60,565 bases of DNA. Origin: a virus. The notes below the pieces were generated by a model. That model was not told where the DNA came from. It searched no databases and was given only the letters and a program-made list of their open reading frames with translations. The stretch covers positions 1-60,565 of the IMG/VR virus record IMGVR_UViG_3300003690_000008; one strand, written 5' to 3'. Position 1 is the stretch's first letter; every line of letters begins with the position of its first letter. Shown here in pieces: positions 40,601 through 49,848 of the stretch. A program made the translations under genes and the position numbers.

Positions 40601-43600
40601 ATGCCGCAAATTGTAGACAACTTCGGTAACCCGATAGCAAGCGAACGTCCCGTTACGCTTGACTACAAGCCAGGCATACGCCACATCTGGGGACGCAATC
40701 CCCGAGACTTGCCGCTGTTTAGTTTTCAAACTATTCAGTACATGATGATCGACCAGACTATCCGCCTTGGCCTTGCCATGCGAATGGCCCCGATATGTTC
40801 GGCAGAATTTGCCTATCGAGAGCAAGGGGAGTGGAAGTCCGGTGTCAAAGCAGACAACCCGGAAGTTGCTGATTTCGTCGAGCGTCAGCTAGAGCGGATA
40901 TGGCGTCACGACGTAGCAAAGATACTGGCAGCGCAAGTCTGGGGGTGGTCCGCTGGCGAGGTGATGTATAAGGTCGTCGGCAACCGCATTGAGTTCGACA
41001 CGATCCTAGAACGACACTCACGAGATGTTAGGACAGTGAGATGGAAGGGCCGTGTTGTCGGCGTTGAAGTACTCCGCCTGCAAGAAGGAAAAGATAAAGT
41101 CCGCCTCGGCCTGCCAGGGAAAGCGTTCTGGCATAGCTTTGATACGGAGGCCGGAAAGGATTACGGACGGAGTGTACTTATAGGCCCGTATTCAGCATGG
41201 GCCGACAAATGGCTGGAAGGTGGTGCCCTTGACGTTAGGCGTCTCTACATGCACGCCGATGCCTACGCTGGCCGGAGGATCGGATATCCGCCGGGAACCA
41301 CGGAGATACCAGGGGAAGGCGACGTTCCCAACCGCGACGTAGCCAGGGAAATGGCCGAGCAATACAAGTCCGGCGACGTGATGGTTTACCCGCAGGTGTG
41401 GGACGAGGACGGCAAGCCGCTGTGGGATATTCAAGACGCAAAGGTTCACAGCAACCCGTCGCATATTCTCCAATACCCAAAAGACCTGGACATTGAAATG
41501 CTTCGCGGGATGGAGATACCGGACGAAGTTGTCACGAGCATGGGTGGCGGCGGCGCTTGGCAGGGAAAGCAAGTTCCGATGCAAGCGTTTTACAACGGCC
41601 TAAACCTATGGGGCAATGCGGTCGTCAAGGTCGTGGTCACGCAAATCCTAGAGCCTCTTGTTAAATGGAACTTTGGCGAGGACGAGGCATTCGAGGCCAA
41701 CATGAAGCCTTTGGATATTCAGGCCATGGAATCGCAGGGGGCGAATCAGCAGCAGCAAGGTCCGATGGGGCCAGCCACCGGAGGATTCGGGCAAGAGCAG
41801 CCAGGAGGATTCGGGCAAGAGCAGCCAGGAGGATTCGGGCAAGAGGCCGGAGGGTTCGGCCAGGAAGCCATCGGCCAGGAGCAGAACGGAAATGGAGTTC
41901 CATTCCCCGGAGCAAGTCAGAGGTTCGCACTGAATCCAGTGAGGGCCGTTGGTGAGGGCGTTCTAAGCGCGGCTCAATTAGTTCAGGCTGCCAATGAAGT
42001 TATCGAAAGGAACACTAACGGCCATACCGAAGCACGATATGATCCCATCCCACAGCCGGCGATTCGGATAGAACACGTCGCCGTTGCCGTGGAGCAGAAT
42101 GACTCCACTAAGCCGGGCGGAGAAGTCCACGAGTACAGCAGCTTGATTTGTCCTCTGCCGCTAGAGTTGGCTATGTCGATCAGGGAGATGTCATCTCGAA
42201 TTGACGGAAGTGATTTTACCGACGAAGGCACTGAGGACGAGCCGCACATAACATTGAAGTATGGATTGCATTGTGAAACCGATGAAGCGGTGCGTCACGT
42301 ACTAAAGGACGTGGAGCCGATCTTAGTCATGTTTGGCAAGACATCTATATTCGAGTGCGACGAATGCGATGTAGTCAAGGTTGAAGTAGAGAGCCAGTCA
42401 TTAGATGACATCAACAAGCTGATCAGCGATGCCATCCCAAATACAGACACATATCCAGAGTATATACCTCACGCGACTGTAGCTCGTGTATTACGCGACA
42501 CCGGTTATAAGTACGAAGACATGGATGACCTGGAAGGAAAAACAGCAACCATAAGTCAAGTTACCTTCAGTGGAAAAACCGGAATCACCAGCGTGATTGA
42601 ATTGAGCGGCAGGACTCGTATGGCAGTTGAAGATTGGAACTTCAACAAGGGTCCACGCGGCGGTTCGGTTTGGACCAACGTCAAGACTGGAGAGATACGT
42701 CGTCAAAAAGAAAACCCAGGCGGAAAGCGAAGAAAAAAAAAACCAGAAAGCACATCCAATAGAAGACAGAAAAAGGAACCGACAGCCAATGCAACCACAA
42801 AACTAATGGATGAATTGGCATCGGGACTGGAAGAATCTCTGGGGTTTCCAAGAGACATGGCTATTCAGTACATCAAGCAAATGAGCGGAGCGGGCCGACA
42901 TGTGCTAAAGGGAACAAGTAAAGGAATGACCACCAAGCAAGCTCTATTTGGTTATGCAAATGCAATAGGAATGCCATCGCAGGATTTTGTGCGCGAGGGT
43001 GGTGTGTATGATTTCGAGGAAGGATATGCGGATAGCATTGTAGACGACGATATGCACAAAGAACTTTCTGAATGGACAGACGCTCTTAACGAGAAAGAAA
43101 GAGATGCGGTAATGGCTTACGCGACAGGGTCGCCGATAAATAAATCCTTACGCGAGTGCCCCGACGAAATGGACTGTCTTGATGAGGAAGAGAAGGATGT
43201 TCATAGCCATCTCGAAAAAATTATCGACAAAGCTAATGGGCTATCAGAACCAATGTTAGCATGGCGAGGCGTTGGCGGAAAACAAGCCGCTCTTGTGGTT
43301 GACCAGATGAAGAAGGCGATATCCGAAGGCAAGACAATGCACATGAACGGCATTCAGTCGTTTTCGGTTGATCCTACTGTAGCGGCGTTATATGTCGACG
43401 ATGCCCAAGAGGGGGTGGTGTTTGAGGTAATGTGCAAAAGCGGTGCTTACGTTGCGAGCATGAGTTTCGACCCTAATGAACGCGAGCTATTGCATGGTCA
43501 CGGCCAGCGTTATCGCCCGTTGAGAGTATTAAAGGATGTGGCATTTAGCAGTGGAAATCAGAAAAGTCTAGTTACAGTCATCCAAATGGAGCAGCTATGA
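40601..43600 (+). CDS. Portal protein fused to 2H phosphoesterase, 36-aa module and ART domain (999 aa)
   Basis: Residues 1 to about 380 read like a Mu-type DUF935 portal (KILAAQVWGWSAGEVMYKVV; GRSVLIGPYSAWADKWLEGG). GGFGQEQP repeats (about 390-430) follow. Then come 2H phosphoesterase motifs H549-I-T551 and H624-A-T626, the 36-residue module (674-709), and an ART-like domain with R889, S920-F-S922 and E960-R-E962 (R-S-E signature). Virion portal and effector in one chain is unusual. The C-terminal ART is paralogous to the last ART of the 45025 gene. Its stop overlaps the next start. Confidence 0.8.
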   Translation: MPQIVDNFGNPIASERPVTLDYKPGIRHIWGRNPRDLPLFSFQTIQYMMIDQTIRLGLAMRMAPICSAEFAYREQGEWKSGVKADNPEVADFVERQLERIWRHDVAKILAAQVWGWSAGEVMYKVVGNRIEFDTILERHSRDVRTVRWKGRVVGVEVLRLQEGKDKVRLGLPGKAFWHSFDTEAGKDYGRSVLIGPYSAWADKWLEGGALDVRRLYMHADAYAGRRIGYPPGTTEIPGEGDVPNRDVAREMAEQYKSGDVMVYPQVWDEDGKPLWDIQDAKVHSNPSHILQYPKDLDIEMLRGMEIPDEVVTSMGGGGAWQGKQVPMQAFYNGLNLWGNAVVKVVVTQILEPLVKWNFGEDEAFEANMKPLDIQAMESQGANQQQQGPMGPATGGFGQEQPGGFGQEQPGGFGQEAGGFGQEAIGQEQNGNGVPFPGASQRFALNPVRAVGEGVLSAAQLVQAANEVIERNTNGHTEARYDPIPQPAIRIEHVAVAVEQNDSTKPGGEVHEYSSLICPLPLELAMSIREMSSRIDGSDFTDEGTEDEPHITLKYGLHCETDEAVRHVLKDVEPILVMFGKTSIFECDECDVVKVEVESQSLDDINKLISDAIPNTDTYPEYIPHATVARVLRDTGYKYEDMDDLEGKTATISQVTFSGKTGITSVIELSGRTRMAVEDWNFNKGPRGGSVWTNVKTGEIRRQKENPGGKRRKKKPESTSNRRQKKEPTANATTKLMDELASGLEESLGFPRDMAIQYIKQMSGAGRHVLKGTSKGMTTKQALFGYANAIGMPSQDFVREGGVYDFEEGYADSIVDDDMHKELSEWTDALNEKERDAVMAYATGSPINKSLRECPDEMDCLDEEEKDVHSHLEKIIDKANGLSEPMLAWRGVGGKQAALVVDQMKKAISEGKTMHMNGIQSFSVDPTVAALYVDDAQEGVVFEVMCKSGAYVASMSFDPNERELLHGHGQRYRPLRVLKDVAFSSGNQKSLVTVIQMEQL
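41780..41880 (+). repeat. 24-bp tandem repeats coding for GGFGQEQP
   Basis: The unit starting GGATTCGGGCAAGAGCAGCC repeats twice exactly and then decays. It codes for a Gly/Gln linker between portal and effector domains. Confidence 0.8.
42620..42727 (+). repeat. Module copy 1 (portal gene), 36 aa
   Basis: 36-residue module (core GPRGGSVWTNVKTGE, PGGK end) between the 2H and ART domains. Confidence 0.8.
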
Positions 43601-44835
43601 GGGGTGACAGATTTAATGCCGAAGGCGACTCGATTTCCATCGAGGACAATCCGCCCGCAGTCGCTGCGGTCCAAGGCCGCATGGCAGCCAGGAAAGGAGA
43701 GCCGTCGTCCGCTAATCCTTACAAAGATAAACTAGATGATAGAACTATTATGTGGCACGCTGGGTGGAAGTCGGGGCAAATTAAAACAATGGCAGTCGAA
43801 GACTGGAACTTCACTCGCGGTCCTCGCGGCGGCTCAGTCTGGAGCAACGTAAGAACCGGAGAGGTCAGACATCAGAAAGAAAACCCAGGCGGCAACGGGT
43901 CCATTAAGAGTGCCGATGACCCCGAGGAGCCAAAGCGACCGCCAGTAAAAGACAAGCCTCGATCAACTAAACGTCGGGCTGTACGAGGCGAGTTATTTGA
44001 TGCAACGGTCCAAGGAAAAGGAAAGACCAAGAAGATATTTCTCGCAAACGGAGAGCCAGCACCCAGCCACATCCAAGAGGTTGCCGCTGCCATTCAACCG
44101 GGCTGGACCAACATAAAGATTACAGTGGACCCAGAGTCGGATTTAGTTGCCACTGGGGTTGATAGCAAGGGCCGCACGGTTCCGGTTTACACCACCAAGT
44201 TCAAAGCACGCAATGCGGAAAGCAAACGATCTCGCGTATCAGAGTTGATGCAAAAGAAGTCAGCGATCTTAGAGCAGATCGACAAGGCAACACAAAACAG
44301 TAATCCCGCCATCAAGACATCAGCCGACATTCTTTCGTTGATTGCATCCACTGGATTGAGGACCGGAAGCACTCGGGATACAAAGGCCGATAAACAGGCG
44401 TATGGAGCGACCACTCTCTTGGGCCGTCATGTATTCAGCACCCCACGCGGCGTGAGGCTGAAGTTCACAGGCAAGAAGGGCGTTCCACGTAGCGTGCTTG
44501 TAAAAGACGAAAAACTTGCTAACATGTTGTTAAAGAGAAAGCGAGCCGCCGGAAAGAAGGGAAGATTATTTTCGGTCAGCGCCGGCACGGTACAGAAGTA
44601 TGCCAGGAGCCTTGATGGTGGGAAGTTTATGCCGAAGGACTTCCGCACGATGCTAGGTACGGAATCAGCGGTCAATCTTTTGTCGTCCGCAAGGCCGGCT
44701 AGGGACGAACAGGACTACAGAAAGAAAGTAAATGCCATCGGAGATAAGGTTGCGAAGATACTCGGCAACACCAGAAAAGTTGCACTGCAAAGTTACATCG
44801 ACCCTACGGTATTCGGAAAACTGATGCCAACATGA
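43597..44835 (+). CDS. RMF-like + module + type IB topoisomerase (412 aa)
   Basis: Overlaps the portal stop (ATGA). Residues 5-58 match the ribosome-modulation-factor-like pattern seen in phages (AAVQGRMAARKGEPSSANPY, DDRTIMWHAGWKSGQ). Module at 65-100. Residues about 215-412 are a type IB topoisomerase core: DILSLIASTGLRTGS, TTLLGRHV, KDFRT (K347, R350) and nucleophile Y400 in QSYIDP. It could relax or rejoin incoming phage DNA. Phage type IB topoisomerases are uncommon; I would call it plausible injected cargo. Confidence 0.75.
   Translation: MRGDRFNAEGDSISIEDNPPAVAAVQGRMAARKGEPSSANPYKDKLDDRTIMWHAGWKSGQIKTMAVEDWNFTRGPRGGSVWSNVRTGEVRHQKENPGGNGSIKSADDPEEPKRPPVKDKPRSTKRRAVRGELFDATVQGKGKTKKIFLANGEPAPSHIQEVAAAIQPGWTNIKITVDPESDLVATGVDSKGRTVPVYTTKFKARNAESKRSRVSELMQKKSAILEQIDKATQNSNPAIKTSADILSLIASTGLRTGSTRDTKADKQAYGATTLLGRHVFSTPRGVRLKFTGKKGVPRSVLVKDEKLANMLLKRKRAAGKKGRLFSVSAGTVQKYARSLDGGKFMPKDFRTMLGTESAVNLLSSARPARDEQDYRKKVNAIGDKVAKILGNTRKVALQSYIDPTVFGKLMPT
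43789..43896 (+). repeat. Module copy 2 (topo IB gene)
   Basis: 36-residue module; core GPRGGSVWSNVRTGE, end ENPGGN. Confidence 0.8.
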
Positions 44836-45044
44836 CTCACGACAAAAACGACCCGTTCGGCACTGGCTCCCCCGTTGTCTTTGTCGGTCCCAAGAAGGAC
44901 TGGCGAGACAATCCCGATGTAGCCAACGAGACCGACCCAGACGATGAACTGTTAAGTAAAACTCCCGAGGACGTAGTTGCCATCCTTGGATTCGACCCCC
45001 TGGATGCCGACACAGGGGACGAAGATGATGGTAGCAACATCTAA
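44832..45044 (+). CDS. Small acidic hypothetical protein (70 aa)
   Basis: Starts in the topo stop (ATGA) and overlaps the next gene by 20 nt. Asp/Glu-rich (DETDPDDELL-type stretch, end GDEDDGSNI). Function unknown; could neutralise or chaperone an effector. Confidence 0.55.
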   Translation: MTHDKNDPFGTGSPVVFVGPKKDWRDNPDVANETDPDDELLSKTPEDVVAILGFDPLDADTGDEDDGSNI

Positions 45045-48000
45045 TATCGCCGACTCAATGTGTGCCGAAATAGATTCGGGAGACTGGCACCCATTTCTCG
45101 ATCAGCATTCCCATACCCGCTGGAAGAACGTCCGCACCGGTGAGATACAGCGTCTCGCCGCCGAGGATTGGTCATCATTCCGAGGTCCTCGCGGCGGCAC
45201 CGGCTGGAAGAATGTTCGCACGGGTAAGGTAAAATACCAGAGAGATCGTCCTGGTGGAAATCGCCCAAAAAGTAAATCTCAACCAGAAAAACGAACACCG
45301 GCAAAATTCACAGGCATAGTCGATGAGTTGAATATACGCGGAAAGGAGAATATTCGATTCAGGAAGGGATTCACAACAAAAGACTATATCGGCGGAATGA
45401 AAGCCGCTGAACGAAGAGGCATTCTCGGCGAGCTACGCAAGCGAGACCTATGGCTAGTCAGTCACCTACTCGTCGACAGTGAAGGAGGGTATCACGGAAC
45501 CAGCGCTGACATACCCACAAGCGACATATCGCACTTCAAGCATCCAGACGAGGTAATTGATAGGGTTGATGAATTCCAGAACGATAACTTATCGGCCATT
45601 GCCGGAAAAATTGGCATGTCGGCTCACGTCCTGAGGGACCAAGTAAACGAAAGTGTGAAAGAGGCCCTCAAGGACGCCTTGCCGTTCATTAGGGTTGAGC
45701 TTCCTGTTGTCAGTAAGATTTTACAATCAGGGAGATTCTTGAGTCAGCACGAAATGGATTTAGCGGCTGGAGAGGACTTCATGGCAGAGGTCAGGAGCGA
45801 TGTGGAGTTGGAAGTAATGGGTGTACCGAGGGGCACCCTGGCTTCATATAGGCCGATATACGGCTACCTATCAAGCCTTCGTCCCGGCGACCCCGGCCCC
45901 AGCGGTCACGCCGACACGACAAGCTATGGTGATGTCGTGGTTGAACTCAAAGAGAATCTTAAAGACCGGTCCACGGTTACATTTCAAGATTCCATGGGTG
46001 CCATGGATACGGGAAACTTCATGGCTACACCAGTAAGCAAGCCCAACATTAGGAGCGTAGATTTAGGTGGAGACGAACTGCCGTACAAAGTTAGAAACAA
46101 AACCGTTGACGGCGACGGATACACCGAGGCGCAAATCCACAACGGTATCTCACTCAAAGACATAGAGAAGGTGTGGTTCGAGTCGTCACCTGATGCCGGC
46201 CTTGCGAAAGAAATGAAAAAGGCCGGGGTGTCGTGGGGCGTTGTCGGAAAGCCTGTCAGTATGGCAGCGGAGGACTGGTCATCCTTCCGTGGCCCTCGCG
46301 GCGGCACCGGCTGGAAGAACGTGCGAACAGGTAAAGTGAAATACCAGAAGGATCGACCTGGAGGCCGAAACGGAAGCGTCGAGAAAACCGGCATTGCCAC
46401 GCAGAGAAAAGAGAGAGTGATCCCAGACATAACCAAGTCCACCAAAAAGGAATACGCCGGGGACATTGATGACTACCTAGGTGGAGAGACGGGACCACTT
46501 GGGTACAAGGAAATGGTGGAGAAATTTGGAGATGAAGCAGTCACGAAGGCATACGCGGACGTGAGAGACAGAGACAAAGAATGGGACAGATACATACGCA
46601 GGGAACTATCGCTAGGGAGGACAACAGAAGACGATGCACGTAAGATCGGGTACTTCAACGCAAGCGGCAGAGCAGTAGAGCCCTTGCCGAAGTACCTGTA
46701 TCACGTCACGACAGCATCAGACTCAATCCTTCGAGATGGACTCAAAACTAGAGACGAGCTAGGACAGAGATCGGGCAAAGGACTCGGGGCCGGGCCAGAC
46801 GATACCATCAGCTTTACAGATAGCCCGAAGATAGCGTCGGGTATTCACCGCGCGATGATTGAAGCCAGGAGCGTTGCTCGTGGAGAGATCAGCGTTCAGG
46901 ATATGCTTGACTACGCCAAACGAGGAGATGGAGTCGGCAAGCCGTGGTTACGTAGACTCGTTCAGAGGTGGGACCCTGAATGGAATGACGGTGACAAGCT
47001 CCCGTTCGGGTTGCAGTTAATAGTAGACGGTCGAGAGCGTGGCACTGGAATGGGGCATCCTCCCCGAGACGGAACCGGATGGGAGCCAGTGGGCGATGGC
47101 ATGTGGGACTGGACACGCAAGCTAGACCCAGATGAAGACAGGGATGAAAGATTTGATTTCTACAAAAGGTTCGCATTTATCCGCGAGGATGCTGGCGGGC
47201 CGCTCGATCCGCTGTTCATGTCCACTGACGTAGGCGCACTGGCCGAGAGTGAACCAGATCAAATACACATCATGCAGTTCAAGCCCAAGCCAAACGCGCA
47301 GGGGTACAAGGTTAGTGCGTTAGGCGAATGGCGGACATGGACCGGTGATGCAGTGGATGTCGTTAGAGGGGACATTGAGAAAACCGGGATCGCCAAAGTC
47401 ATGTCATTCAGGTGGCCTGACGATTGCTACCTCGACTCACCTGTCCGCATGGCAGCCGAGGACTGGCAAGCATTCCGTGGACCACGCGGCGGCACCGGTT
47501 GGAAGAATGTTCGCACAGGTGAGGTTAAATACCAAAAGGATAGGCCAGGTGGTAAAGAGAAACAAGAAGAAGCCAGCGACGAAACGCAATCCAGAAAAAG
47601 GACATCGCGGACCCCCGATGAAGTTCACAAAGAACTACAGTGGGCCATGCATGAGCAACTGAATGCCATCACGGAGTACGGTGCATCTAAAGAGAGAATC
47701 GCTGAGCTATCAAAAATAATAAATAGCATACCACTGCTAGAGATCGAGCTAGAGGAGTCACGCGCGATCAACACTAAATATGGCAATACGATAGTCAATG
47801 GTAACGACAAACTGGAAGCCAGCGACATAAAGCAACTCCAGGAGATCGGAATCAAGTTGTTCGCAAGTAGGGACGAGCAAGACGAATACACAAAGACAGC
47901 CACCCCCAAAGAGTTAATTGGCGCTCCCTTAATGTCTATATCGCCAACCGGAGAAAGAAGCGCAAACCACGAGGCCAGGGTAGAGGTAAAGAAGAAGGTC

Positions 48001-49848
48001 GGCGAAAACATCAGCAATCACTTACTCAAGGAGCTTAGTAGGGACGATATACTTTGGGGTGCTGCCGCAGTATTCACGGCTGTTAGATTTGAGGGGGATA
48101 CGTCTATTGATACTGGTGACCTGGAAACAGAAATGGGCAGTAAAGCATCGCACTTAATGTCATCTGAAACCGAAGAGATAGCATCTATCGCAACCAGGGC
48201 AATAATAAAGACCTGGGCACAGAGTAGCTCTGACAACAACGTGTTGAGTGTGGCGGTTCAATTGGCGGTACAGGAGAAATTTGCCGAGCTATTTGAATCC
48301 GATGTCCAATCTCTTGATTATGTCAACGAAGACGTAAGGCGTGCATCGAAGCATATATACAACAGCAGGAAGCCGTTCTTCGACGCCGTTGTTGGCAAGA
48401 TGTACAGCGACACCCAAGTAGCACTAAAGAACAGCGGCGTCGAAGAGTTGCTGCTATATCGTGGCATGAGCTTTATGACCGAAAAAGACACGCCGGCTGA
48501 AATTAAATCAGCCATGAATAAATCACCAAACTGGAATGATGCGGCGAGTGGTGGACGCATGGGATGGCACACCAAAAGCGGCATCCGGCAGAATCCAATA
48601 TCTTCATGGTCAACCGATTACAAAACTGCCATATCCTTTGCGGGGCAGGGAATTACAGACGCAGAGGCAAGTGTAATGTCAACAGCAACGGTTCCGAGGG
48701 AGAGGATATTCTGCACTTCCTTAACTGGATTTGGTTGCTTGACTGAATCTGAGCTATTGGTTGTTGGCGGCGATCCACTAAACGGAGACGTGACCATCAG
48801 TGATAGCGGCGTGCCGTGGGCCGGACGAGGTACACGAGGTGAGTTCCTTCAGGCAAGTGATCGAGCCAGGCCACTAAGTGAAGGCGAGAAATTATCTCTT
48901 GTTCGCCTTGCTGCCGAGGATTGGAACTACACACGCGGCCCCCGTGGCGGATCGGTTTGGACAAACGTCCGAACAGGAGAGGTGCGACACCAAAAAGAAA
49001 ACCCTGGAGGCAAGGCATCCGCTTCCAAAGAGGAAACCGGAACAAACATCGCTCCCGACAGTCTCCTTTCTCAATTAAAAGATGAGCTTGCGGATACCGG
49101 GATGAGTTCCGCCGACATCGACGTGGCTTTTGGTGGAATGCCGAAGACCGAGCGACAACTGACTCTGGACGTATCGGTAGGGCTGAGCGTCAAGCAATCT
49201 CTAGCAAGACACGCCGCCGCGCTCGGCATGGACAACGAAGATGTTCCTCGCGTATGGAGCGGAGGGCCAGGGGAGAAACTTCATGTCCAAATGTCTAACT
49301 GGATTGATAAAGTTGAGGAGGAAGACGAAGACATGGTAACTAAATACACGGCAGATGGATCACGCGATCTCAATGAAGCGATGAGAGAGTGCCCGGAAGA
49401 ATTGGACTGCCTTGGAGACGAAGATGGTAATATTCTCGAAGGCGTATCGAGGGCTATCAGTGCGGCTGGACTTTTGCCACACACCATGACGGCATGGAGG
49501 GGAGTTCCTGGTGGTGGAGAAAGCGGTAAGGTAATACAGAAAGTCAAAGACGCAATAGAAAACGGACAGACGATAGGGATGAATGGAATTCAGTCATTGT
49601 CCTTTGATCCCGGCACTGCAACTCGGTTTTCTGGATCAAAGGATAGTGCGGTGGTGTTTGAAGTTCGATGCAAGAGCGGGGCTTACGTCGAGGAAGTCGC
49701 GGAGTTACACAATGAGTTTGAATTGCTACATGACCACGGACAGAGATACCGGCCATTGAGGATACTCAACGACGTGCCGTTTGTGCCGAACGAGGCGTTG
49801 CCAGATATGGTCATAAGAAGAACTGTCATTCAAATGGAACAGCTATGA
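45025..49848 (+). CDS. Giant module-payload protein with four ART-type effector units (1,607 aa)
   Basis: AGGGG at 45013-45017 and overlap with the 44832 gene favour ATG 45025 (44977 would lie deeper in it). Modules occupy 44-79, 413-448, 809-844 and 1295-1330, after a partial one (RWKNVRTGEIQR). Unit 1 (80-412) is DUF3626-like (YGDVVVELKENLKDRSTVTF; YTEAQIHNG with H372). Unit 2 (449-808) has a YHVTTASDSILRDGL start (H560) like DarT/PARP-type ARTs. Unit 3 (845-1294) has R1146, S1194-W-S1196, E1241-x-E1243. Unit 4 (1331-1607) has R1492, S1524-L-S1526, E1564-x-E1566. Likely cleaved or delivered as a multi-toxin. Confidence 0.8.
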   Translation: MMVATSNIADSMCAEIDSGDWHPFLDQHSHTRWKNVRTGEIQRLAAEDWSSFRGPRGGTGWKNVRTGKVKYQRDRPGGNRPKSKSQPEKRTPAKFTGIVDELNIRGKENIRFRKGFTTKDYIGGMKAAERRGILGELRKRDLWLVSHLLVDSEGGYHGTSADIPTSDISHFKHPDEVIDRVDEFQNDNLSAIAGKIGMSAHVLRDQVNESVKEALKDALPFIRVELPVVSKILQSGRFLSQHEMDLAAGEDFMAEVRSDVELEVMGVPRGTLASYRPIYGYLSSLRPGDPGPSGHADTTSYGDVVVELKENLKDRSTVTFQDSMGAMDTGNFMATPVSKPNIRSVDLGGDELPYKVRNKTVDGDGYTEAQIHNGISLKDIEKVWFESSPDAGLAKEMKKAGVSWGVVGKPVSMAAEDWSSFRGPRGGTGWKNVRTGKVKYQKDRPGGRNGSVEKTGIATQRKERVIPDITKSTKKEYAGDIDDYLGGETGPLGYKEMVEKFGDEAVTKAYADVRDRDKEWDRYIRRELSLGRTTEDDARKIGYFNASGRAVEPLPKYLYHVTTASDSILRDGLKTRDELGQRSGKGLGAGPDDTISFTDSPKIASGIHRAMIEARSVARGEISVQDMLDYAKRGDGVGKPWLRRLVQRWDPEWNDGDKLPFGLQLIVDGRERGTGMGHPPRDGTGWEPVGDGMWDWTRKLDPDEDRDERFDFYKRFAFIREDAGGPLDPLFMSTDVGALAESEPDQIHIMQFKPKPNAQGYKVSALGEWRTWTGDAVDVVRGDIEKTGIAKVMSFRWPDDCYLDSPVRMAAEDWQAFRGPRGGTGWKNVRTGEVKYQKDRPGGKEKQEEASDETQSRKRTSRTPDEVHKELQWAMHEQLNAITEYGASKERIAELSKIINSIPLLEIELEESRAINTKYGNTIVNGNDKLEASDIKQLQEIGIKLFASRDEQDEYTKTATPKELIGAPLMSISPTGERSANHEARVEVKKKVGENISNHLLKELSRDDILWGAAAVFTAVRFEGDTSIDTGDLETEMGSKASHLMSSETEEIASIATRAIIKTWAQSSSDNNVLSVAVQLAVQEKFAELFESDVQSLDYVNEDVRRASKHIYNSRKPFFDAVVGKMYSDTQVALKNSGVEELLLYRGMSFMTEKDTPAEIKSAMNKSPNWNDAASGGRMGWHTKSGIRQNPISSWSTDYKTAISFAGQGITDAEASVMSTATVPRERIFCTSLTGFGCLTESELLVVGGDPLNGDVTISDSGVPWAGRGTRGEFLQASDRARPLSEGEKLSLVRLAAEDWNYTRGPRGGSVWTNVRTGEVRHQKENPGGKASASKEETGTNIAPDSLLSQLKDELADTGMSSADIDVAFGGMPKTERQLTLDVSVGLSVKQSLARHAAALGMDNEDVPRVWSGGPGEKLHVQMSNWIDKVEEEDEDMVTKYTADGSRDLNEAMRECPEELDCLGDEDGNILEGVSRAISAAGLLPHTMTAWRGVPGGGESGKVIQKVKDAIENGQTIGMNGIQSLSFDPGTATRFSGSKDSAVVFEVRCKSGAYVEEVAELHNEFELLHDHGQRYRPLRILNDVPFVPNEALPDMVIRRTVIQMEQL
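45154..45261 (+). repeat. Module copy 3 (unit 1)
   Basis: Core GPRGGTGWKNVRTGKVKYQ, DRPGG end; preceded by a partial copy (45118-45150). Confidence 0.8.
46261..46368 (+). repeat. Module copy 4 (unit 2)
   Basis: Nearly identical protein to copy 3 while DNA differs mainly at third codon positions, so selection acts on the peptide. Confidence 0.8.
47449..47556 (+). repeat. Module copy 5 (unit 3)
   Basis: Core GPRGGTGWKNVRTGEVKYQ, DRPGGK end. Confidence 0.8.
48907..49014 (+). repeat. Module copy 6 (unit 4)
   Basis: Core GPRGGSVWTNVRTGEVRHQ, ENPGGK end. Confidence 0.8.

Noticed and set aside
41780-41880. CRISPR-like array
   Set aside because: The short tandem repeat has no spacers and is in frame, coding GGFGQEQP.
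44977-45024. Earlier start of the giant gene
   Set aside because: Lies within the 44832 gene without a good SD; 45025 fits better.
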